Shown here: piece by piece, positions 32,501 to 43,844 of the stretch
How positions within the stretch are numbered: the stretch's first letter is position 1
Layout of the letters: the number at the start of each line of letters is the position of its first letter
Assembly (NCBI GenBank): GCA_027704905.1
Contig: CM051020.1
Span: 1,243,419-1,307,418, forward strand
Reading direction: 5' to 3'
From: Muraenolepis orangiensis
Lineage: Eukaryota; Chordata; Actinopteri; Gadiformes; Muraenolepididae
DNA: 64,000 nt
Translations under genes and position numbers: made by a program
The notes under the pieces: model-generated
Told to the model about the DNA's origin: nothing
The model's database searches: none
The model's input: the letters and a program-made list of their open reading frames with translations, nothing else

Positions 32501-35130
32501 CATAAATAAATAACATAATGAAAATAAATATATTGCAATGCTCAAAACTGCAGCAAATAACAGTCTCTAATGAACTTCCCACGGTCAACTATCAAACGGT
32601 AACCTGTTCTTCTTCTTTTCAGGGCACATTGGCATTGAGGAAGACCAAGTGCCTCAGCTTAGAGGGTTGATCCGGTTTCTTCTCTCCGTTATTATCTGCC
32701 CTGTTTCAGAACATACATTGGATTGAGAGCCTGTGTGAAGGAATCCCTTGTCCTCCACAATGGAAAATGGTTGGAAATCACTTGCAATCATTTTGGCCAA
32801 TTCTTCATCCACTATGTTGTGTCTAGCTGGGGTCATTCATTGCCTTTGATATCCATTGTCTTATTGAGGTCTGTGTAGCTGTTGGTGTTTGGGTACCTGA
32901 CGCATGGGGGGTAGATCCTGTAGCTGCAGCAGCAACAGGTGGAGTAGACCACTGGCAGAAGCAGGCAGTCTGCCTTTTGACTTCCAACTGAACTGTTGGA
33001 TGCTCAGTTCTCAAGTGGCTGTGGAGGTGGTTTGTGGAGCTGCTCTATATGAGAGCTTCATGTTGACAATGCTGCATTCTGCCTTTGTGTTTGCACAATT
33101 GTTAAAATGCAGCCAAATGCTGCTTCTTTTCCTACTTTCACTCATCTTATTAGCGCGGTGCAAACGGACCCTTCACCGTGTGAAGTGTCACCCCTCCCTC
33201 TGTTCAGCTATCAGCAGTGGCGGCTGGCCCATAGGGGGCGCACAAACAAAATATACACGCACACGCACAAACAAAATATAAAAATTTTTTAAATAATAAA
33301 AATATATATAAATTGTCAATATGTGTGTGTTTAAAATATGGAATGCACCCAGAAATATGTGTAAAATATGATTTTAAAATAATTTGCGCAACATAATATG
33401 CTTTTCCGAGTACCCATATGCCTAGTACACTGCAGCCCCCCCCCCCCCCCCCCGCTGGACTTCACGATCGTGACAACCCCGTACAACAGTGAACACATGA
33501 GCTCCTACTGACCTCTACTGGTTACTAAAGATGCCTGAAAAAATTAACATTTAAAAAAGTGGCCGCGATGTCTGTCCCATGTCACTCTTATTGATTTAGG
33601 GAGGGGGCGGGGCCCCATGGTCCGACCTGCGGGGGAGCCCCCAAATATTGCGCAACGCCACTGCTCCTCACGTGATGCACAGCATGACATGCAGTCATGA
33701 CAGTGACATCCAGTCACTGCAGTACGCGGAGCACCCGCAACTAATCAATAACCGCTCGTTGGCGGTGCGAGCCGGCTCCCGTTCACTAAAAAGAGCCGGC
33801 TCCCGTTCACTAAAAAGAGCCGGCTCCCGTTCACTACAAAGAGCCGGCTCCCGTCGTTCACTAAAAAGAGCCGGCTCCCGTTCACTAAAAAGAGCCGACT
33901 CCCGCCGTTCACTACAAAGAGCCGGCTCTCGTTCACTACAAAGAGCCGACTCTGGTTCACTACAAAGAGCCGACTCCCGCCGTTCACTACAAAGAGCCGA
34001 CTCCCGTCGTTCACTAAAAAGAGCCGGCTCGTTCGCGACCGACACATCACTAACTCACACCCAGCGGCGTAGGGGAGGGGCCGCAAGGCAACTAATCAAT
34101 AACCGCTCGTTGGCGGTGCGAGCCGGCTCCCGTTCACTAAAAAGAGCCGGCTCCCGTTCACTAAAAAGAGCCGGCTCCCGTTCACTACAAAGAGCCGGCT
34201 CCCGTCGTTCACTAAAAAGAGCCGGCTCCCGTTCACTAAAAAGAGCCGACTCCCGCCGTTTACTACAAAGAGCCGGCTCTCGTTCACTACAAAGAGCCGA
34301 CTCTGGTTCACTACAAAGAGCCGACTCCCGCCGTTCACTACAAAGAGCCGACTCCCGTCGTTCACTAAAAAGAGCCGGCTCGTTCGCGACCGACACATCA
34401 CTAACTCACACCCAGCGGCGTAGGGGAGGGGCCGCAAGGCACCCACTGCGGGGGGGGGGGGGGGGGGGGGGGGGGAAGTTGGATGGAAAAACAAAGTAGT
34501 AGCTGATACTTGTATGTGTATTTGATATGTAGTATTTCTGTGTAGACTCATCATGTCTTTCCTTCTCTCCCATCAGATGAGTGTGAACTCACACTGGACC
34601 CAAACACAGCCAACAGATACCTCTCTCTGTCTGAGGACAACAGGAAGGTGACGAGGGTTAGAGAGAGGAAGTATCCTGATCACCTGGAGAGATTTGACTC
34701 CTGGCCCCAGGTGTTGTGTAGAGAGGGTCTGACTGACCGCTGTTACTGGGAGGTGGAGATGGAGAGGAAAGGAGGAGATGTTGTTATAGGAGTGACATAC
34801 AGAGGAATCAATAGGAGAGGACAGGGTGCTGACAGCTTGCTTGGATTAAACAACAAGTCCTGGAGTCTTTATTGTTCTGATGATGGTTACTCTGTCCGGT
34901 ACAACGGTAGTATAACAGCCATAGATCTCCCCCCCTCTAACAGAGTAGGAGTGTATGTGGACCGACCTGCTGGCTCTCTCTCCTTCTACAGAGTGTCCCC
35001 AGATGGAGGAGGGTCCTCAGACACACTGACACTCATCCACACCTTCCAGTCCACATTCACCCAGGAGGACCTCCTCCCTGGGTTTAGGTTAGGGGATTAT
35101 GGTTCCTCAGTGTCTCTGTGTCGCTTGTAG
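29592..35130 (+). CDS. TRIM-family E3 ubiquitin ligase (bloodthirsty/finTRIM-like), two coding exons
   Basis: Exons 29592-30714 and 34577-35130 join in phase (donor T|GTAAGT, acceptor CATCAG|AT) to give 558 residues. N-terminus: RING (CSVCLDVF...CGHNFCRACI...CPLC, about residues 14-58). Next come B-box zinc clusters (CDVCTGTQLKAVKSCLVC; CKKHN...CVCQLCTETDHKSH). A coiled coil follows at about 190-290 (KIESDVQQMIQERKRKIQEI). The last exon encodes PRY-SPRY/B30.2 (LTLDPNTANRYLSLSED; DRCYWEVEME; SWSLYCSDDGYSVRYNG; FRLGDYGSSVSLCRL). Such proteins ubiquitinate targets, and the SPRY domain chooses the ligand; many fish members respond to virus. Start chosen at MASNKPSW, the usual family start; an upstream in-frame Met (29556) lies before a likely acceptor. 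No lesion seen. finTRIM versus bloodthirsty subgroup is not resolved. Confidence 0.93.
30830..30865. repeat. Perfect inverted repeat, 16-bp arms
   Basis: GTATGTTATCAATATA, then four bases TCAA, then the exact reverse complement. It lies in the TRIM intron directly before a hAT-type end (CAGGGGTGGCC at 30868). It may be part of a target site or a small element. Confidence 0.85.
30868..31950 (-). mobile_element. hAT-superfamily DNA transposon remnant with zinc-finger ORF
   Basis: It begins with a hAT-like end CAGGGGTGGCCAACC, followed by AGAGCCACAT sequence. A minus-strand ORF at 31313-31744 encodes a BED-like zinc finger (CKPFCLLCQTSLAHFKASHL...RHF) and KPYNEGEFVKTCLSYVVEIL, as in GTF2IRD2/ZBED-like transposases. 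The catalytic part is missing and the right end is uncertain. It lies inside the TRIM intron. Confidence 0.65.
31971..34052 (-). mobile_element. hAT transposon (decayed) with subterminal GAGCCGGCTC repeats
   Basis: Ends are TAGTGATGGGAATTCCGGCT and, inverted, TAGTGATGTGTCGGTCGCGA. They are flanked by an 8-bp target duplication ACTCACAC (31963-31970 and 34053-34060), the hAT hallmark. On the minus strand, 32654-32836 encodes ELAKMIASDFQPFSIVEDKG, a transposase segment of the Ac/ZBED1 type; the rest is lost. Near the right end, about ten copies of an AGAGCCGGCTCCCGTTCACT-type unit occur. A 449-bp internal insertion-like block with CAGTGGCGG/CGCCACTG ends lies at 33215-33663. Confidence 0.85.
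33215..33663. mobile_element. Possible MITE nested in the hAT element
   Basis: It starts CAGTGGCGGCTGGCC and ends GCGCAACGCCACTG, giving short imperfect inverted ends (CAGTGGCG). It contains a C run at 33437-33453. No flanking target duplication was found, so the borders are tentative. Confidence 0.4.
33737..34438. repeat. 351-bp tandem duplication of the hAT right end
   Basis: 33737-34087 and 34088-34438 are almost identical; one difference noted (CGTTCACTACA versus CGTTTACTACA near 34259). Each holds the subterminal 21-27-bp repeats, the transposon tip and the flanking ACTCACACCCAGCGG. The duplication therefore arose after insertion and copied host flank too. A G run (34449-34475) follows. 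Long Arg-Ser-rich ORFs across it are artefacts. Confidence 0.93.
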
Positions 35131-35444
35131 CAACACACACAGAAATACACACACACACACACACATAGAAATACACACACACACACACATAGAAAAATAC
35201 ACACACACACACACATAGAAATACACACTCACACACACTCACATAGAAATACACACTCACACACACACACACACACATAGAAATACACACTCACCCTCAC
35301 ACACTCACATAGAAATACACACTCACACACACACACAAACACATAGAAATACACACTCACACACACACACACACATATAAATACACACACTCACACACAC
35401 ACACACACATAGAAATACACACTCACACACACACACACATAGAA

Positions 35445-35477
<33 letters not shown>

Positions 35478-35582
35478 AAGAAACACAAACAAACACATGC
35501 ACACAAACACACACTCAGAAATAAAGGTGTATGTATAAAAATATATACACACACATGGAAACATACACACACACACACATAG

Positions 35583-35628
<46 letters not shown>

Positions 35629-35705
35629 CACACACAGAACACACACATAGAACACACACATAGAACACACACACACTTTCACAAACACACATTTATAAAA
35701 TTACA
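35131..35705. repeat. (CA)n-rich tract
   Basis: Begins right after the TRIM stop codon. Runs of ACAC are broken by ACATAGAAATACACAC motifs, so a compound minisatellite is superimposed on the dinucleotide. This would be the TRIM 3' UTR if transcribed. Confidence 0.95.
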
Positions 35706-36073
35706 CAGGCGGGATTTGGACCGGATGTGGGCGGGATTTGGACCGGATGTGGGTGGGATTTGGACCGGATGTTGGTGGGATTTGAACCGGATATGGGCAG
35801 GATGTGTACCGGATGTGGGCGGGATATTGACCGGATGTGGGTGGGATTTGGACCGGATGTGGGCGGGATTTGGACCGGATGTGGTCGGGATGTGTACCGG
35901 ATGTGGGCAGGATGTGTACCGGATATGGGCGGGGTATTGACCGGATGTGGGTGGGATTTGGACCGGATTTGGGCGGGATTTGGACTTGATGTGGGCGGGA
36001 TGTGGACCAGATATGGGCGGGATGTGGACCAGATATGGGCCGGATGTGTACCGGATGTGGGCGGGATTTGGAA
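35706..36073. repeat. 22-bp satellite left of the gap
   Basis: About 16-17 units of GGGCGGGATTTGGACCGGAT plus GT, with TGTACC and TATTGACC variants. The array runs into N at 36074, so its real length is unknown. Confidence 0.95.
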
Positions 36074-37073
36074 NNNNNNNNNNNNNNNNNNNNNNNNNNN
36101 NNNNNNNNNNNNNNNNNNNNNNNNNNNNNNNNNNNNNNNNNNNNNNNNNNNNNNNNNNNNNNNNNNNNNNNNNNNNNNNNNNNNNNNNNNNNNNNNNNNN
36201 NNNNNNNNNNNNNNNNNNNNNNNNNNNNNNNNNNNNNNNNNNNNNNNNNNNNNNNNNNNNNNNNNNNNNNNNNNNNNNNNNNNNNNNNNNNNNNNNNNNN
36301 NNNNNNNNNNNNNNNNNNNNNNNNNNNNNNNNNNNNNNNNNNNNNNNNNNNNNNNNNNNNNNNNNNNNNNNNNNNNNNNNNNNNNNNNNNNNNNNNNNNN
36401 NNNNNNNNNNNNNNNNNNNNNNNNNNNNNNNNNNNNNNNNNNNNNNNNNNNNNNNNNNNNNNNNNNNNNNNNNNNNNNNNNNNNNNNNNNNNNNNNNNNN
36501 NNNNNNNNNNNNNNNNNNNNNNNNNNNNNNNNNNNNNNNNNNNNNNNNNNNNNNNNNNNNNNNNNNNNNNNNNNNNNNNNNNNNNNNNNNNNNNNNNNNN
36601 NNNNNNNNNNNNNNNNNNNNNNNNNNNNNNNNNNNNNNNNNNNNNNNNNNNNNNNNNNNNNNNNNNNNNNNNNNNNNNNNNNNNNNNNNNNNNNNNNNNN
36701 NNNNNNNNNNNNNNNNNNNNNNNNNNNNNNNNNNNNNNNNNNNNNNNNNNNNNNNNNNNNNNNNNNNNNNNNNNNNNNNNNNNNNNNNNNNNNNNNNNNN
36801 NNNNNNNNNNNNNNNNNNNNNNNNNNNNNNNNNNNNNNNNNNNNNNNNNNNNNNNNNNNNNNNNNNNNNNNNNNNNNNNNNNNNNNNNNNNNNNNNNNNN
36901 NNNNNNNNNNNNNNNNNNNNNNNNNNNNNNNNNNNNNNNNNNNNNNNNNNNNNNNNNNNNNNNNNNNNNNNNNNNNNNNNNNNNNNNNNNNNNNNNNNNN
37001 NNNNNNNNNNNNNNNNNNNNNNNNNNNNNNNNNNNNNNNNNNNNNNNNNNNNNNNNNNNNNNNNNNNNNNNNN
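36074..37073. other. Assembly gap (1000 N)
   Basis: Exactly 1000 N. The satellite on the left (22 bp) and the one on the right (44 bp) are different, so at least one array boundary is hidden inside. Gap size is nominal. Confidence 0.97.
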
Positions 37074-37232
37074 GACACCTCAGTGCATCGCTCCCCAAAG
37101 ACGCTCCTCAGTCCAGGACACCTCAGTGCATCGCTCCCCAAAGACGCTCATCATGTCCAGGACACCTCAGTACATCGCTCCCCAAAGCCACTCCTCATGT
37201 CCAGGACACCTCAGTGCATCGCTCCCTAAGCC
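37074..37232. repeat. 44-bp satellite right of the gap
   Basis: About 3.5 units containing GACACCTCAGTGCATCGCTC, CCCAAAGACG and CTCATCATGTCCAG. The downstream stretch 37233-37640 has no gene. Confidence 0.9.
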
Positions 37233-37640
37233 GCTCGGTTGCACGTCAAATTTTTTGCTGAAATTATGCACATTGCGTTCGTGTTACTGATAAACTCTAT
37301 TTCATAAAACACTCCAGCACACTTGGACCTTTTTATTATTTCCTGGGTTCAAGTGAAGACCTATTTGAATTGTCACTTTATCCCCAGCTAAATTGTCTGT
37401 TCCCGAGAGATGTCACTATTCACTGAAATCCTATTTCACTATGGTCTTGAAATCTTTGTTATGCTGAAATCTTTGTTAGTGGCTACTGGTGGTTTTGAGT
37501 TTACCAGAAAAAAAATACGTTTAATGCAATGTCATATCATCGAATTAGTTTGCTGACTAATATTTGCACAATGAAATGTGACAAATCTCTAGTTAGGTAA
37601 CTGTCAATGTACCCTTTGATGGGTCAACATTTGCCCCTCC

Positions 37641-38515
37641 TGAGAGATGTGGCAGGAGCCGTCACTGTACCTTTCCGCTGCTATGCCCATGACACTCTAC
37701 CTCTGCTCTAAGACCATCTCATCCACCGCCCACTCCTCCCTAGCCACCTGGCTGACTGATATCAAATCACGGATGCAACAGAACTATCTCCAACTCAACT
37801 GCAATAAATCTTCGGCCCAAATAAATCTTCGGCCCAAATTCCCTCACCCGTTCCCCCGTCCTCCCTCACTATCGACGGCTTCCCCCAGGTCCGTAACCTC
37901 GGAGTGCTCCTCGACCCCACCCTCTCATTCAGACCCCATGTCAACCACATCACCAAAACTTCTTTCACCTCCGGAACATTGCCTGCTTCCGACCATCCCT
38001 TTCCTCTGCTGCTGACCGAAACACTCATCCGTGCCCTCATCACTTCCGAATCGATTATTGTAATAGCATCCTGTATTGCTTACCAAACAGAATCATCTGT
38101 AAACTTCTGTACATCCAGAACTCTGCTGCCCGCCCTGCCCACCTCCAGCTGCCCAACTCCACCTGCCCACCTCCACCTGCCCACCTCCAGCTGCCCACCT
38201 CCACCTGCCCACCTCCAGCTGCCACCTCCACCTGCCCACCTCCACCTGCCCACCTCCAGCTGCCCACCTCCACCTGCCCACCTCCACCTGCCCACCTCCA
38301 GCTGCCCACCTCCACCTGCCCACCTCCACCTGCCCACCTCCGCTAACACCTCCACCTGTCACCTCCACCACATCACTCCGGTCTTCCGCTTTCACTGGGC
38401 CCCGGTCAAATACAGGATCAATTTCAAAATACTGATCACCACCTACAAAGCACTAAACAAGCTGGCCCCTCCCTATCTCTCAGAACTCCTCCCCCACCAC
38501 TAAGCCCTATCCGTG
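37641..38515 (+). mobile_element. L2-type LINE reverse-transcriptase fragment with internal minisatellite
   Basis: Frameshifted RT remnants: LATWLTDIKSRMQQNYLQLN, then DGFPQVRNLGVLLDPTLSF-like sequence (37873-37930), then TPVFRFHWAPVKYRINFKIL and TYKALNKLAPPYLSELL. The segment between the Asn-Ala-Ala region and the HWAPV motif is expanded by 14-bp CCCACCTCCACCTG / CCACCTCCAGCTGC units (38140-38370). No intact frame. Confidence 0.8.
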
Positions 38516-38559
38516 GCCTCAGGTCTGCTGATTTCGTAGTAGTACAATGGAATGCTTAC

Positions 38560-39440
38560 TCCCCTCCCTATACTTACAAAGTATGATTTTTTAAAACAAT
38601 ACTATAAAAAATACTATATACAATAAAAATGAACATAAAAAGATCAATATAGTGATGGATGATATTTACATGTTATATTGTGCAACATATTTTAAAAGCA
38701 TTTAAAGTGCCAGTAGTGCAGCAGCATCATGAATACAGTGCAGTACAGTACAGTAACTGTAATGAGTCCAGAAAGTCCAGTAAAGTATGACAGAGTAATG
38801 TTAATGACATGTTATGATAGTATAATGTTAATGACATGTTATGATAGTGTAATGTTAATGACATGTTATGACAGAGTAATGTTAATGACATGTTATGATA
38901 GTATAATGTTAATGACATGTTATGATAGTGTAATGTTAATGACAATGTTATGATAGTGTAATGTTAATGACATGTTATGATAGTGTAATGTTAATGACAT
39001 GTTATGATAGTGTAATGTTAATGACATGTTATGATAGTGTAATGTTAATGACATGTTATGATAGTGTAATGTTAATGACATGTTATGATAGTGTAATGTT
39101 AATGACATGTTATGATAGTGTAATGTTAATGACAATGTTATGATAGTGTAATGTTAATGACAATGTTATGATAGTGTAATGTTAATGACATGTTATGATA
39201 GTGTAATGTTAATGACATGTTATGATAGTGTAATGTTAATGACACGTGGATAAAAACTGTCCTTAAACCTGGTAGTCCTTGCTGTACGAATGTTGAGGAA
39301 CCAACGACTGGAAAGTAGGGGGGAGAAGAGATGGAGCCCAGGGTGGTTGCAGGATGGCCTTCTTCCAGACATCTGGTCCTAAAGATCTCCTCATTGCATG
39401 GAGGCACACCCTGACTCTCGCGTCTCACGATGGAGTGTGT
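38560..39440 (-). mobile_element. LINE 3' fragment with 27-bp minisatellite (38789-39243)
   Basis: Contains AAAGTGCCAGTAGTGCAGCA (38705, repeated at 63719), about 17 units of the 27-bp repeat (some reading GACAATG instead of GACATG), and then RT-proximal sequence GGTGGTTGCAGGATGGCCTT. Same family as 21716-22380 and 63479-64000. Confidence 0.75.
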
Positions 39441-39657
39441 ACCGACCCACGTGACGCACTGTCAGACGCTCTTCTAAGGCATGACCTGATTCTCTTCCTG
39501 AGCACGCAGAGCTAGAGCCCTGGTCACAGCTGCTTTTCTGCTAGCTTCCCCATCCTCTCATCATCATCATCATCATCATCATCACATCATCAGTACGCCT
39601 CCACCTTGTTTGTCCTATTCTCTTTTTTTGTAAGCGTCTGTGTATATATAAATCAAT

Positions 39658-39690
<33 letters not shown>

Positions 39691-39840
39691 TATTATTATT
39701 ATATTATTATACTCTGTTCAAAGCTCTGGTCCTTTAGATGGTAAAGACATACATTAACTTTCCTTAGTAAAAAAGACCAAATCAAGTTTGTATCTCACCC
39801 TCAACATAGAAAATAACCAAAAATCCCACTGAGGTTTTTG
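39441..39840. repeat. Spacer with (CAT)n at 39558-39589 and (ATT)n at 39659-39712
   Basis: Trinucleotide runs in otherwise unassigned DNA. No gene. Confidence 0.85.
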
Positions 39841-40140
39841 CAGACAAATGGCAGCAGCCATTCAATTGTATCTGGGTTATCTGAGAAAGTTGAGATGCAA
39901 CACACTACTGCAACACAGGTCTCCCTTCATCCATAACAAAGTTCATTTTCATCCCTTTTCTATTAATGAAGTGCATGAAGCCCTTAAGAAATTGAATCCT
40001 AAAAAAGATCAACTGGATCTCTATTATGATGTAACCAAACCCCTTAAGATTTGGATAGAGGCTCCCGTTATTTTATCTTGCAATGCTCTGTTTTGTTTTG
40101 AGCAAATGTCACAGTTTAGTTACAGCCTAAAGTAGGATGT
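39841..40140 (+). mobile_element. Short LINE-like RT fragment
   Basis: A 95-codon frame with FSINEVHEALKKLNPKKDQL, resembling the start of a LINE RT domain (normally followed by AGPDD, here degraded). Very short and disabled. Confidence 0.45.
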
Positions 40141-40202
40141 TGACTAAAGTAGTCAACAGCATAATTAGGGCTTTAGATATGAAACAACATTCTGCTTCCC
40201 TT

Positions 40203-40975
40203 TTTATTCAAGATTCTTTATTAACCATATGTAACAATTACAATGGAATTCTTACCCCCCATTCACTCCCACAGTATGGATGTAGTGTTCAGTGGTAGCA
40301 GCTTCATAAATAAAGTACATTGCAGTAATAAGTAATAAGTCACGGTAATTCGTCTAGTAAGAAGTATGACCCTGAGTCACATTGGCAATAATGTTCTGAT
40401 AGTGTTAGCACTGGCACTAGCAGTTCAGTGGGTCACTGCCTGTGGGTAGAACGTGTCCTTGAACCTGCTAGTCCTGGTTAAGATGCTGTGGTACCGGAGG
40501 ACAGCAGGAGGGGCTAAAGATTGTGCCCAGGGTGGTTGGTCCTGTATGATGGAGTTGCGTGGAAGAGTCCACTCCTGTGCAGAGCCCTGTCCAGTGGTGT
40601 TGCCAGTGGTGGTGTTGTCCAGTCCAGGCTGATGGTGGAGTGGGGGCCCCGGTGGCTCCTGAAGTCCACCATGAGCTCCTTAGTCTTGCTGACATTCAGT
40701 GCGAGGCTGATTGAAACAGGTACATTGGAATGCCTACTCCCCATTCCCTCACGCAGTTTTCCTTGCACCATCGCGTCAGCAGGACCTCACCTCTGTACTC
40801 TTGTCTGGTCATTGTTCATGACTCTGACTCCGTCTCCCAGGGCTGTGGTGTCGTCTGCAAACTTGATCATCCTGTTGTTGCTGTGTGTGGCTGTACAGTC
40901 ATGTGTGTACAGAGAGTCCAGCCCAGGGCCTGAGGCAGCAGCCTTGGGCCAGAGTAGATGAGATGTGGTTTCCAA
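40203..40975 (-). mobile_element. LINE 3' fragment, RT C-terminus plus UTR
   Basis: The minus strand shows SLYTHDCTATHSNNRMIKFA, then DDTTALGD (the catalytic FADD motif), then SLALNVSKTKELMVDFRSHR in a shifted frame. The tail contains CCCCATTCACTCCCACAGTA (40258). It belongs with the other Rex/CR1-like remnants here and has several frameshifts. Confidence 0.8.
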
Positions 40976-40996
40976 TCTTCACCACTTGAGGCCTGT

Positions 40997-41198
40997 CGGT
41001 CAGCAAGAGCAGATATAGAGAGACGAGAGAGAGAGATGAGAGAGAGAGAGATAGAGAGAGCTGAGGAGAGGAGAGACAGAGAGAGGACCGTTGTTATTTA
41101 CAATCTTCATCAATCAGAGGAAAGAGGAGAGCAGAGAGAACAGAGAGACGCGAATGACAAGTGAACGTGAGACAAACAATAGGACATAGACGAGAGAT

Positions 41199-41241
<43 letters not shown>

Positions 41242-41439
41242 ATGAGAGACGATATGAGAGATAGACGAGAGAGAGGGAGAGGATAAGAGACACAGAGACA
41301 CAGACAGCAAGACACAGAGACGAGACGAGACAGAGAGAGACACGAGAGACGAGAGAGAGAGAGACGAGAGACGAGAGAGACGACAGAGAGAGAGAGATGG
41401 TCAGGAGACAGGGAAGAGGAAGAGATGAGACGAGAGAGA

Positions 41440-41476
<37 letters not shown>

Positions 41477-41781
41477 AGAGAGAGAGAGACCGAGAGAGAG
41501 AGAGGAGGTAGAGACGACGCAGAGAAAGAGAGGAGAGAGAGATGAGAGAGCCACAGCCTCTCCAGAGCGACCAATCACTGATTGGTCGGGTTTCCCCAGA
41601 GACGACGTCAATCAAACATTGTGGGCGGGCTTTTGTGGCTCCCCACGTTTGCTCTCTGCTGAAGCGCGACACACACAGAAGAGAGAGAGGGGGAGAGAGA
41701 GAGAGAGAGAGAGATAGAGAGAGAGGGGGGAGAGAGAGAGAGGAGAGGAGAGAGAGAGACTAGAGAGAGAGAGAGAGAGAG
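40997..41781. repeat. Degenerate GA-rich tract with unique island (41540-41680)
   Basis: GA-rich DNA with many GAC interruptions. Inside lies a non-repetitive island containing GACCAATCACTGATTGGTCG, a palindrome holding two CCAAT boxes in opposite orientation. It directly precedes duplication copy 2, mirroring the pure GA tract before copy 1. Confidence 0.85.
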
Positions 41782-42384
41782 ACGTGGTTTGTGAAGGGGA
41801 GAAGGACACAAGAAAGATCTCTCTCTCCAAAGTCAGCCCTGCGGACTAACTCTTTTTGTTAATGTACCTTATGTCGGTTTCCGTTCATTCTAAACGTTCT
41901 AAACGTTCCGAATGTGTCTTTTGGTTGTAATGTTTTATTGTAGTCTCTCTGTTTGCTTAGAGAGGATGACCTAAGTCTGCCTGCAGGTCACACGCACACA
42001 TCAGAGTAAACAGCCTACACATCGGAGAGGGGGGGGGGGGGGGTGATGATCAGCTGTTCCAACTTCCAGCTCCAAATCGATCCAGCTTCAAGAGACCTGC
42101 ACCAGGGATTAAAAACAAAGGTAACTTTACTTTAATTGACTTCACATTCAGACAATGTATGTGCATACATTAATATACAGGATTCATTCATTCATTCAAC
42201 CAAAGGGGGGTTTGTCATTTCAAATCCCCCTTTGGTTGTTGACGGAATTCCTGCTGTTAATTCAGAATTCCAACGTTGTCTGAGTGACTTTTGGATGGAA
42301 ACTTTTGTCCTAATCTGATCTTTCTGATTTCCTCTTAATGCCGACAGGGAATGAAACCCCCCTCTGTGCTCTGGAGTTATGTGA

Positions 42385-43245
42385 CCTACTTCTCCTGTTA
42401 TTAAACCTACAAGTAACCTACTTCTTCTGTATTAAACCTATAAGTAACCTACTTCTTCTGTAATTAAACCTATAAGTAACCTATTCTTCTGTTATAAACC
42501 TTATAACCTCCTTCTTCTGTAAATTAAACGCTATCAGTAACCTACTTCTCCTGTATTAAACCTTATTCTGTTATTAAACCTATAAGTAACCTACTTCTCC
42601 TGTAATTAAACCTATAAGTAACCTACTTCTTCTGTAATTAAACCTATAAGTAACCTACTTCTTCCTGTTATTAAACCTATAAGTAACTACTTCTCCTGTT
42701 ATTAAACCTATAAGTAATCTACTTCTTCTGTAATTAAACCTATTCTGTATTAAACCTATAAGTAACCTACTTTCTGTTATTAAACCTATAAGTAACCTAC
42801 TTCTTCTGTTATTAAACTATAAGTAACCTACTTCTTCTGTAATTAAACCTATAAGTACCGACTTCTTCTGTAATTAAACCTATAAGTAACCTACTTCTTC
42901 TGTAATTAAACCTATAAGTAATCTACTTCTCCTGTATTAAACCTTATTCTGTTATTAAACCTATAAGTAACCTACTTCTTCTGTTATTAAACCTATAAGT
43001 AACCTACTTCTTCTGTAATTAAACCTATAAGTAACCGACTTCTTCTGTAATTAAACCTATAAGTAATCCTGTATTAAACCTATAAGTAACTACTTCTCCT
43101 GTAATTAAACCTATAAGTAACCTACTTCTCCTGTAATTAAACCTATAAGTAACCTACTTCTTCTGTAATTAAACCTATAAGTAACCTACTTCTTCTGTTA
43201 ATAAACCTATAAGTAACCTACTTCTCCTGTTATTAAACCTTCTGT
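42385..43245. repeat. 32-bp minisatellite, copy 2 (about 27 units)
   Basis: Units TTCTGTAATTAAACCTATAA plus GTAACCTACTTC, many with small deletions, so unit length varies. Copy 1 has about three units (5799-5885). Confidence 0.92.
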
Positions 43246-43844
43246 AATTAAAGCCAGAGGAGACCATGAGTAAAGCCCTGCTTTTACTTGAAATTGTGTC
43301 TTTTCTTATATAGATATAGATAGATAGATGTAGATATATAGCTATGTATAGACGCATGGCCAAACCAGTGTTGTCCTCCTCAGTAGGTGGATGGAGACAG
43401 GACACACAGCATGGGGGACAGCAAACCACCACCGGCAGCAGGAAATGGTCGACATGGCAGAAACATGCTATGAATCAAAGGTACTTATCTTTAATATGTT
43501 TGGGAGGGTTGGGGCGTGTAAATATCACCATAGCACCATACACGCACACTTATGTTCACCATCACATATCCTACCAACCCCTACCCCCCCCTACACCCTT
43601 GCATCCTTGCCTCCAGGACTGTCAGTGCCAGGGGTGCCCCGGACAGGGCTCAGCCGCCCCTCTCAAGCCCTCGTCCGCCTTGGAGCTCAGGGGGGCTCCA
43701 GAGGACACGCCCCTCTTCCCCCGAGTGGCGGGTTCCACTGAGGGTGACCTCCGCACTGCTGTCCGTCACCTTCATCTACACCTTCCTCCGGGAGGTCCTG
43801 CAGCCCTACCTGGCGCTGAGTAAGAACTACTTCTACAAGGTAAG

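Noticed and set aside
33648..34499. 283-codon Arg-Ser-rich ORF resembling an SR protein
   Set aside because: It lies entirely on subterminal hAT repeats and a 351-bp tandem duplication. The antisense frames are equally open.
35693..37290. Long ORFs across 36074-37073
   Set aside because: Mostly N, flanked by satellite sequence.
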